Shown in pieces: positions 1-5,555 of a stretch of DNA of 6,013 bases. Under the pieces are notes generated by a model that was not told where the DNA came from, ran no database searches, and worked only from the letters and a program-made list of their open reading frames with translations. Origin of the DNA: Pseudobdellovibrionaceae bacterium (GTDB lineage: Bacteria; Bdellovibrionota; Bdellovibrionia; Bdellovibrionales; Bdellovibrionaceae); the NCBI GenBank assembly GCA_014376325.1, contig JACMRP010000125.1, forward strand, positions 1-6,013, given 5' to 3'. Made by a program: the position numbers and the translations under genes. The number at the start of each line of letters is the position of its first letter. Positions within the stretch are counted from its first letter, which is position 1.

Positions 1-5
1 ATCAT
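1..5 (-). CDS. Start of the next gene downstream of dus (partial, only the start codon)
   Basis: Reading the minus strand past the dus stop codon, an ATG occupies positions 5 to 3, and a good AAGGGA ribosome binding site lies six bases before it. The gap from the dus stop is 24 bp, as expected for the next gene of an operon. Only the start codon and two further bases are inside the window, so the product cannot be named. In Enterobacteria dusB is followed by fis, but nothing here tests that. The call rests only on the spacing of the binding site and start codon. Confidence 0.45.
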
Positions 6-11
6 CTGTTT

Positions 12-17
12 TCCCTT
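12..17 (-). promoter_or_regulatory. Ribosome binding site (AAGGGA) for the gene after dus
   Basis: The minus strand reads AAGGGA, then six bases, then ATG at 5 to 3. This is the strongest Shine-Dalgarno-like match in the short stretch after dus. It is the main reason to believe a co-transcribed gene begins at the left edge of the window. No hairpin followed by a T-run separates it from dus, so read-through from dus is expected. Confidence 0.45.
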
Positions 18-29
18 ATCGTTTTTAAA

Positions 30-1046
30 CTAACCGTGTCCACCCATGAGGAACTTATCTTGGCTGGTATCTGCTTGTTCTAGTGTTTCAACATTTTTAA
101 AAAAATCCAAAGTGAGTCCCATGACTTCGTCGTTTGATTCGCTCTGGAAAATATTTTTTCGAAATTGCGAAGCGCCAGGGTACCCTGTCGAGAACCAAGC
201 TGCAAACTTTCGCAGCTGAATTCCCGTAATACGCTCATCACAATGCGCCGCAACCGTAGCGGTCAGGTCCTGGAACAGCGTCGCGTAGTCACGACGGATG
301 TTTATGGAAAGGGGCTCGCCTCTCCATAAACTGAGGGCATCCATAAAAATGTGTGGATTTTTTAAGGCGCCGCGGCCGATAAGGACTCCATCGCAGCCTG
401 AGTCTTTGAGCTTCTGAACTGCTTGATGCGGAGTCAGAATATCGCCGTTTCCCAGGATGGGCAGCTGAGCTTTTGCTTTAACCTCAGTAATAAAATCCCA
501 ATCGGCAAGGCCCGCATACCCCTGCGCCCGCGTTCGACCGTGGATTGCGACCCACGACATGCCTTCATTAAAAGCAATATTGCAGACTTCAGAGGCATTT
601 CGGGTGGTTTCGTCCCAGCCGGTTCTGATTTTAATCGTGACGGGAATTTTTACGGCGGCCTTTACCGCATGTAAAACCTTGGTCAGCAAATCCAAATCGC
701 GCAGCATTCCCGAGCCCGCGCCTTTTTTAACAACTTTTGAAACGGGGCAGCCGAAATTAAGGTCGATAAAATCACAGCCCAATTCTTCGCCCACAATCGC
801 GGCGCGAGCCAGGATCTCGGGGTCTTCGCCGAACAACTGAATTCCGACAGGGCGCTGGGATTCGTCGAAGCTCATGATTTTAAGGGTTCGGTCGCTTTTG
901 TATTCAATCCCGTTAGCGCTGACGAGCTCGGTAACCACAACGCTCGCACCCAGTTTTTTCATAAAAGTACGGAAAGCATGGTCGGTAATACCGGCCATGG
1001 GCGCAAGAACGAATGGATTTTGTTGGAGAGCTTCTACGGGATTCAT
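30..1046 (-). CDS. dusB: tRNA-dihydrouridine synthase, DusB-like
   Basis: The 338-residue product is an FMN-dependent cytoplasmic enzyme that reduces specific uridines in tRNA to dihydrouridine. The N-terminal TIM barrel shows APMAGITD at residues 15-22 (flavin-binding start), GIQLFG at 68-73, and NFGCP at 97-101, where C100 is the expected catalytic acid. It also shows TIKIRTGW at 137-144, IHGRTRAQ at 168-175, GNGDI at 199-203 and GRGA at 224-227 (phosphate binding). A helical C-terminal domain follows, and the length is normal for the family. An in-frame TTG at 1067 would add seven residues, but its GGGGGA sits only two bases away. ATG at 1046 starts just before the conserved region and is preferred, although its ribosome binding site is weak (GAG about six bases upstream). 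The DusB subgroup is inferred from overall resemblance and could be another bacterial Dus. The gene stands 178 bp from its upstream neighbour and probably heads an operon running off the left edge. Confidence 0.93.
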   Translation of the reverse strand: MNPVEALQQNPFVLAPMAGITDHAFRTFMKKLGASVVVTELVSANGIEYKSDRTLKIMSFDESQRPVGIQLFGEDPEILARAAIVGEELGCDFIDLNFGCPVSKVVKKGAGSGMLRDLDLLTKVLHAVKAAVKIPVTIKIRTGWDETTRNASEVCNIAFNEGMSWVAIHGRTRAQGYAGLADWDFITEVKAKAQLPILGNGDILTPHQAVQKLKDSGCDGVLIGRGALKNPHIFMDALSLWRGEPLSINIRRDYATLFQDLTATVAAHCDERITGIQLRKFAAWFSTGYPGASQFRKNIFQSESNDEVMGLTLDFFKNVETLEQADTSQDKFLMGGHG

Positions 1047-1155
1047 CGACGGCTCAGGATATAGCAAAGTCCCCCGATGGTTGGAAGAGGATTTGTGTTA
1101 AGTTATTATTTTTTCAGAAGATTTTGGGTATTACAGGCGAGCTACTACGAGGCGT

Positions 1156-1179
1156 TCGAATCAAGTTGAGTATATTCGA
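1156..1179 (-). promoter_or_regulatory. Candidate promoter -10 box within an interrupted palindrome, upstream of dus
   Basis: The 178-bp gap between the nitroreductase gene and dus has no convincing gene or terminator. On the minus strand it contains TATACT (1174 to 1169), a five-of-six match to the sigma-70 -10 consensus. An inverted repeat overlaps it: TCGAAT at 1156-1161 and ATTCGA at 1174-1179, 12 bases apart. If used, transcription would start near 1162 and leave an untranslated leader of about 115 bases before dus. No good -35 element is visible at 16-18 bases; the nearest GAC-containing hexamer is 19 bases away. Both the promoter and an operator role are tentative. Confidence 0.25.
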
Positions 1180-1224
1180 GTACAGGTTTTTTGAGTCGCA
1201 TCGATTCAGATCTAAGACCGAATC

Positions 1225-1824
1225 TTACTCAAGCCAAGTCACTCTGCCTTCGGTTTGTCGAGGGGCCTTTGGGGGCTCGTGATCTGGGTAGCCGATGACT
1301 AGTCCGCATAGCAGCTCAAGTTCGCCCCGCTTATATTCTGGCAAAAGATCGGCTCCCAAAAATTTGTCTACTTCTTCTTTAATTTCTAAAGGTGCGCCCA
1401 TCGTGCAACAACCGAGGCCCTCCGCAAAACAAGCAAGATTGATGTTTTCCACAGACATGTACACACTGCCGATGCTCGTATGGTAACGCTCTTCATTGTC
1501 ATTGTGAGAATAAATGAACATCAATACTGGCGCGTCGCCAAGAGTGAAAAAAAATCTTTCGGTGAAGTCGTATAATGAAGGCTTCAATCTTTTTTGAAGT
1601 ACGTCCTTGATGCCGAGCCATGATTTTTGCGAATACTTCATGTACTCGTCGCGCTTTGCACCTTGAACTACAAAGTAGCGCCAGTTTTGGCGATTTTTGC
1701 CGGAGGGAGCTTCCATGCCCGCTGCCAAAAGTCGCTCTAGGACGTCTTTTGGGACCGCGTCTTTTTTGAATTTACGAATAGACCTTCGCGCTTTTAACAA
1801 ATTGTAGAACTCTTCTTTATTCAT
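1225..1824 (-). CDS. Nitroreductase-family FMN-dependent oxidoreductase
   Basis: The 199-residue cytoplasmic flavoprotein is expected to use NAD(P)H to reduce nitro compounds, quinones or similar acceptors; the physiological substrate cannot be read from sequence. Family marks are RRSIRKF at residues 13-19 and APSGKNRQNWRY at 39-50, both binding FMN phosphate and ring. A helix-rich middle includes GSVYMSVENINLACFAEGLG at 119-138, the usual dimer and flavin-contact helix, followed by CCTMGAP at 139-145. Near the end lies GYPDHEPPKAPR at 178-189, the typical 'GYP...P' finish of this fold. Length matches the family. The frame stays open upstream to 1938, but the ATG at 1824 is preferred: it has AGGA eight bases upstream and begins right before the conserved region. 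Its 5' end is divergent from a membrane-protein gene 37 bp away. No terminator is evident after its stop, so some read-through towards dus is possible. Confidence 0.9.
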   Translation of the reverse strand: MNKEEFYNLLKARRSIRKFKKDAVPKDVLERLLAAGMEAPSGKNRQNWRYFVVQGAKRDEYMKYSQKSWLGIKDVLQKRLKPSLYDFTERFFFTLGDAPVLMFIYSHNDNEERYHTSIGSVYMSVENINLACFAEGLGCCTMGAPLEIKEEVDKFLGADLLPEYKRGELELLCGLVIGYPDHEPPKAPRQTEGRVTWLE

Positions 1825-1832
1825 CGTGTTCA

Positions 1833-1836
1833 TCCT
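1833..1836 (-). promoter_or_regulatory. Ribosome binding site (AGGA) that decides the nitroreductase start
   Basis: The minus strand reads AGGA, then eight bases, then ATG at 1824 to 1822. A second in-frame ATG at 1833 overlaps this site itself and so has no usable spacing. This favours the 199-residue form over starts at 1833 or 1938. Confidence 0.6.
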
Positions 1837-1861
1837 AACAAAATTGTGCCAAACTTCATGC

Positions 1862-2350
1862 ATGGAATCTAAGAAAACTTTATTTACTGCGGAAAAACTG
1901 CTGATCGGAATCTTGGCGGTTGTCGCCATATTTGTCACTGTCTTGGCCGTGGTTCCGAGTTATCGTCAGGAGCTCCGAAACTATTTTGGACCCGAACACC
2001 GAACTATTTTGGCCAAAATTAGCGGCGACCTTACCGGTCGTGGGATGCGCGTAACCGTACTTAAAATTCAAACGCGCGAAAATTTAGTTCTCGAAATTTA
2101 CAGCGAAGAAAATCCCGAAACCAGCACCATTATGGCAAAAATCCCGTTGCCGGAAAAACGTGACGCTTATTTTTCTCTCAAAGGAAATGCAACGAATCTG
2201 GGACTAGCAGATATCGATGACGACGGCACATTAGAAATTTTGGTTCCGACTTTCGACGAACAGATGGTGGCGCGCTTGAACATTTACAAATTTAATGTCG
2301 AGGCCCGTACCTTTGAGCGCGTTACCGCACCTCCGGATACGAGCTTCTAG
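1862..2350 (+). CDS. Hypothetical membrane-anchored protein with a DxDxDG calcium-binding-type loop
   Basis: The 162-residue product is not a family I can name. A short charged N-terminus with lysines at residues 4, 5 and 12 precedes one hydrophobic segment (about 13-32). The rest should therefore lie outside the inner membrane in the periplasm, or the segment acts as an uncleaved signal anchor. The exported part is strand-rich, with alternating charged and hydrophobic residues. It contains LADIDDDGTLEILVP at 115-129: D117, D119, D121 and G122 form the DxDxDG loop seen in FG-GAP/VCBS beta-propeller repeats. Only one such repeat is visible, too few for a propeller. ATG at 1862 is chosen because the signal anchor follows at normal distance, but no Shine-Dalgarno sequence precedes it. 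An in-frame GTG at 1826 would add 12 unremarkable residues and also lacks a binding site. The gene is divergent from the nitroreductase and ends directly against the next, convergent gene. Coding is supported by coherent protein character; function is unknown. Confidence 0.75.
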   Translation: MESKKTLFTAEKLLIGILAVVAIFVTVLAVVPSYRQELRNYFGPEHRTILAKISGDLTGRGMRVTVLKIQTRENLVLEIYSEENPETSTIMAKIPLPEKRDAYFSLKGNATNLGLADIDDDGTLEILVPTFDEQMVARLNIYKFNVEARTFERVTAPPDTSF

Positions 2351-4474
2351 TTACTTCGCTATATAAAACACACCGTCTTCAGGATATTTGCATTTTCCCT
2401 GAAACAAACGGCTATGCCCTGGCACCAAATACGCTTTCGCCCATTGAATAGTACCCGTCGTTATCATCGTCGCGGGCCTTGGATCAATGTAAGCCGCGTC
2501 CCCAGCGACGAACTGACCGCAAGCTTCGCCCGTGGTATTCGGGACCGCACGAATGTTTCGTTTGTCCTTCAGCGTGATGCGGGCGTAACTTCCATCGATA
2601 TCTGAGGGCAAAGAAGAAACCCAGTCAGAAACAATTTTATTTAAACGATGCCCTTCGGCCGTTCCAAAGAACTGCGCCTTATCCGCAGGTGGCATCGGCG
2701 TATAACCTTCGACTCTGGCAATCGCGCCGTAAATTTTGCTGCGCTCTAAATTTTTGGGAACGATCCAATCATTTTTTACCAGGAAATCCAAATTGCTAAA
2801 TCGATCTTTCGCGATATCGTCGGACTGCATATTGCCGTGACAACCCAAACAGTTTTTGGTGATCAGTTCGCTCTGAACTTGGCGGTAGCCTTGATCCAGA
2901 ACCGGATTCGACTTAATGGCGTTTCGCCAAGCTAAATACTCGATAGCGGGATCGACGGCAGTCACCGATTTGTCATTGCAACGATCCTGAAAATTGGCCG
3001 TTTGCGAACGGGCAATTCTTACGATCGTGCGGTTTTCGCGGTCTTCGACTATCCAGATCGAACCGTCTTCCGCGACCGTGAATCCCACCGGAGCACCTTT
3101 TGCGCGGACCCCTTTGATCTCATTCCATTTCGAAATAATTTCTTCGTACGGGGCGTACTGAGTAATTCCGCCGTGCGGTTCGTAGGTTTTTTCGGTAGGA
3201 CATGCGCCCTTGCGGTTCACTCTAAACTTGGCCCCTTGATCCTTCGACTTCAAAATGGGGCGGCCCTGCGCATCGACCGAATACGCAACCAGTCTGTGTC
3301 CCGTGGGTTGGTAACCGTGCCAAGTCACTAAAAGTTTTCCGCCAAATAGATCTGGAAACATGCGTCCGTTATAATAACCCATATGCAAAGGCGAAACGTG
3401 CGGCGGCATCAGGGCCCACGGAGCTTGATAGTCACCCGGAGCTTTTGGATCTTGTTGCGCGCAATCGACCGGCTTCGTAAATTGCTTGAGCAACGGGTTT
3501 GTTTTGTTTTCCGGAAACAACCATTCTGGAGAGGTCGCGTGAAAATCGTAACAGTATGGCCATCCGTAATGACGGCCTTTTCCGTTTTCTAAATCGACGA
3601 CGTTAATTTCTTCGTAAGGCTCTTCAAGCTCCGGAAAGTCGCGGCTGTTTTCGCCTTGAATTAGAAATCCCGCGGGACTAACGGTCATCGCCATCGAGTT
3701 TCTTAAACCCACGGCAGTGACCTCATAAAAACGAACACCTTCAGGTGGAAGGTTTTTCATTGCTGCCGCCGGAACTCTGTAAATGGCACCGTTTCCCTGA
3801 GCCTCGACTTCTGGACAAGATTTATAGTTGCCCGTTCCCTGCACGATGCAATGATCGCTCGGCGAACCGGAATTAATATAAAGATCGCCATTTCGTGGAT
3901 CGAAAGTAAATTGCGAAAGCGGATGCATATAGCCCTCTTTGCGGGCCAGACTTCCAATCACGAGTTGCCAGTTTTTTAACTGACCTGCAGTGTAATTAAA
4001 TTTGGAGATCTGATTTTTTTCCCCAAGGTAGATCATGCCGTCTGGTCCAAAAGACAAACCGTGCGGGCTGTCCAAACCAGACTTTAATAATTTTATTTCG
4101 TAAAGACCTTTGGAAGAGGGCTTCAGCAAAAACAGTCTTCCATTTTTTGGTCCCCAACCGCCCATATCCACAACTAAGAACTCCGCCGTGCCGGGCAATT
4201 GCAAAATCGTTCGTGGCTTAATGAAACCCTTCTGCGTTGCCTCGTCATTGGCTCGATCTCGTGGCAAAACTAAACCAAGACACGTGCCAGGCATCGTTTC
4301 TACCATCAACTTAGGAAAGCCATCGCACGATTTATCGTCAGGGTCATAAGCGTAGCCGCTTTTATCCATCACTAATCTAGAAGACGCCGTTTCGCGAGAT
4401 GGACCGAAAAATCTTTCAGATACCGTTGAACACTGCGCAAGCAAAACCGCGAGCGCGATCAAACAATATTTCAT
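2351..4474 (-). CDS. Secreted PQQ-type sugar (sorbosone/glucose) dehydrogenase fused to cytochrome c, probable lipoprotein
   Basis: The 707-residue product has a signal peptide (MKYCLIALAVLLAQC) whose LAQC, with C15, resembles a lipobox though Gln at -1 is atypical. Residues about 85-490 resemble the glucose/sorbosone dehydrogenase beta-propeller: SPHGLSFGPDG at 136-146 (H138 a candidate catalytic base), FDPRNGDLYIN at 191-201, and VGLRNSMAM at 255-263 (Arg-Asn as in PQQ-contacting motifs). HYGWPYCYD follows at 302-310, then VGFTVAEDGSIWIVEDREN at 463-481. A cytochrome c domain has CLGCH at 542-546 and a likely Met axial ligand, M594, in TPMPP. By family knowledge it would oxidise a sugar or aldose-like substrate in the periplasm and pass electrons to its own haem. 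The last 80 or so residues, with C652 and C694, match no domain I recognise. Ten cysteines besides C15 lie outside CxxCH or in it, so disulfides are plausible. The start is fixed by AGGA five bases upstream, overlapping the mltG stop. Cofactor and substrate are inferred. Confidence 0.85.
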   Translation of the reverse strand: MKYCLIALAVLLAQCSTVSERFFGPSRETASSRLVMDKSGYAYDPDDKSCDGFPKLMVETMPGTCLGLVLPRDRANDEATQKGFIKPRTILQLPGTAEFLVVDMGGWGPKNGRLFLLKPSSKGLYEIKLLKSGLDSPHGLSFGPDGMIYLGEKNQISKFNYTAGQLKNWQLVIGSLARKEGYMHPLSQFTFDPRNGDLYINSGSPSDHCIVQGTGNYKSCPEVEAQGNGAIYRVPAAAMKNLPPEGVRFYEVTAVGLRNSMAMTVSPAGFLIQGENSRDFPELEEPYEEINVVDLENGKGRHYGWPYCYDFHATSPEWLFPENKTNPLLKQFTKPVDCAQQDPKAPGDYQAPWALMPPHVSPLHMGYYNGRMFPDLFGGKLLVTWHGYQPTGHRLVAYSVDAQGRPILKSKDQGAKFRVNRKGACPTEKTYEPHGGITQYAPYEEIISKWNEIKGVRAKGAPVGFTVAEDGSIWIVEDRENRTIVRIARSQTANFQDRCNDKSVTAVDPAIEYLAWRNAIKSNPVLDQGYRQVQSELITKNCLGCHGNMQSDDIAKDRFSNLDFLVKNDWIVPKNLERSKIYGAIARVEGYTPMPPADKAQFFGTAEGHRLNKIVSDWVSSLPSDIDGSYARITLKDKRNIRAVPNTTGEACGQFVAGDAAYIDPRPATMITTGTIQWAKAYLVPGHSRLFQGKCKYPEDGVFYIAK

Positions 4475-4479
4475 GATTA

Positions 4480-4483
4480 TCCT
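4480..4483 (-). promoter_or_regulatory. Ribosome binding site overlapping the mltG stop codon
   Basis: On the minus strand the mltG stop TAG (4484 to 4482) merges into TAGGATAATC followed by ATG at 4474. The AGGA element therefore shares two bases with the upstream stop codon and stands five bases from the start. This fixes the start of the dehydrogenase gene and suggests ribosomes ending mltG can re-initiate there. Confidence 0.7.
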
Positions 4484-5555
4484 ATTTGGTGACTGGTTTT
4501 TTATTCAGGTCACGCCAAGATTTTCCTTCGCGTGCTTTAGGGCTAATCTGGAACTTTTGAACTGCACTATTATGGCGATCTAAACTTTCCGAAAATGCGG
4601 TCGTTCCATCATTGCGGCTGACGAAGTACAAAAACTTCGACGCTGCCGGCTTTAGCGCCGCCATCATTGCGTCCCTGCCTGGGTTCGATATTGGACCGGG
4701 CGGTAAGGCGTTGATGACGTAGGTGTTATAGCGAGAGGGCTTAAGGATATCGTCACGACGAATATTGTTCGGAACAATGCCGGTCATATCCGCGATGCCG
4801 TAAATAATTGTCGGATCAGTTTGAAGCTTCATCTTTTTTAGCAATCGATTGTGAAACACCGATGAGATCAACGGACGGTCGGTACCGGCACCCGTTTCTT
4901 TTTCGATGATACTTGCTAGCGTCACGACTTGATTGCGGCTCCAGCTTGGCAGCGCACTTTCGGCACCAATTTCTTTGTAGACCGCCAAAAATCTGCGAAC
5001 CATTGAGGCGATCAAGTCCCGGACATTTTCAAACTTCGTGATCATGTAGGTTTCTGGAAATAGGTAACCCTCTAAGCTAGGAGCGGATTCGCCTAATAGT
5101 TCTTTGACGAAGGCGGGGTCCCTGACAAGTTCTAAGAATTCCTTCTTTCTACCAAAGCCCTGGGCTTCATAAAGGTCGGCGATTTCATAAATATTCAAGC
5201 CTTCGGCAACCGTGAAGGGCTTCGCGATACTTTTGCCCGACGTGATCACCGCAAGGACTTCTTTTGGTGTCATGTCTTTTCTTAACCCGTATTCCCCGCG
5301 CTTCAGTAATGATCTTTGATTAACAAGCCTCGCGTAGATCGAAAAGACGTATCCATTACGAACTAGGCCTTGTTGTTCTAAGCCTTTCGCGACCACGGCG
5401 AAACTGTCACCGGGACTAACTTCGAAAATGACTTCGGAATTATCCTTGCTTGGAGCCACCTGAGTAAAATCGTATGCGACGTACCCCACCGCCGCGGCAC
5501 CGGCTATCGCCAAACTGAGGATGGCGGTAAGCGTGATTAACGTCGCTTTTTTCAT
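4482..5555 (-). CDS. mltG: Endolytic murein transglycosylase MltG (YceG-like)
   Basis: The 357-residue product is an inner-membrane enzyme that cleaves nascent glycan strands of peptidoglycan, leaving 1,6-anhydro-MurNAc ends, and is thought to release strands from the synthesis machinery. An N-terminal membrane segment spans about residues 5-27. A LysM-like subdomain follows (about 42-115, with VSPGDSFAVVAKGLEQQGLV). The catalytic YceG domain has LEGYLFPETY at 161-170, LASIIEKETG at 213-222 with E218 as the expected catalytic glutamate, and FHNRL at 234-238. LQTDPTIIYG at 244-253 and the closing YNTYVINALPPGPISNPG at 276-293 complete it. Length and motif order are typical and no key residue is missing. 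The start ATG overlaps the stop of the preceding aldehyde dehydrogenase gene as ATGA, and only a weak GGTG precedes it, so translational coupling is likely. The neighbours differ from the frequent pabC-mltG-tmk-holB arrangement. Confidence 0.95.
   Translation of the reverse strand: MKKATLITLTAILSLAIAGAAAVGYVAYDFTQVAPSKDNSEVIFEVSPGDSFAVVAKGLEQQGLVRNGYVFSIYARLVNQRSLLKRGEYGLRKDMTPKEVLAVITSGKSIAKPFTVAEGLNIYEIADLYEAQGFGRKKEFLELVRDPAFVKELLGESAPSLEGYLFPETYMITKFENVRDLIASMVRRFLAVYKEIGAESALPSWSRNQVVTLASIIEKETGAGTDRPLISSVFHNRLLKKMKLQTDPTIIYGIADMTGIVPNNIRRDDILKPSRYNTYVINALPPGPISNPGRDAMMAALKPAASKFLYFVSRNDGTTAFSESLDRHNSAVQKFQISPKAREGKSWRDLNKKPVTK
5552..5555 (-). other. ATGA stop-start overlap between the aldehyde dehydrogenase gene and mltG
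   Basis: On the minus strand the four bases ATGA contain the mltG start (5555-5553) and the aldehyde dehydrogenase stop TGA (5554-5552). Such overlaps commonly support termination-reinitiation. With only a weak binding site before mltG, they imply that the two proteins are made from one message. Confidence 0.85.

Noticed and set aside
1109..1114. T-run on the plus strand in the dus upstream gap as a terminator
   Set aside because: No stem precedes it on the plus strand, and no plus-strand gene ends nearby.
1047..1224. Possible small RNA or tRNA gene in the 178-bp gap
   Set aside because: No tRNA-like cloverleaf, long stem or terminator could be found by eye; only the weak palindrome noted elsewhere.
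1826..1861. GTG at 1826 as start of the plus-strand membrane-protein gene
   Set aside because: No binding site precedes it and the 12 added residues add nothing recognisable; ATG at 1862 places the signal anchor at normal distance from the N-terminus.
1825..1938. N-terminal extension of the nitroreductase by 38 residues from 1938
   Set aside because: The extension runs across the start of the divergent membrane-protein gene, precedes the conserved family start, and the ATG at 1824 has a well-spaced AGGA.
2378..2403. Inverted repeat TTCAGG / CCTGAA just past the convergent junction as a terminator
   Set aside because: Six-base arms with a 14-base loop and no T-run after either arm on either strand; it also lies inside dehydrogenase coding sequence.
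3002..3331. 109-codon open frame on the plus strand
   Set aside because: It lies wholly antisense to the well-supported dehydrogenase gene and its translation has no family resemblance, so it is a shadow.
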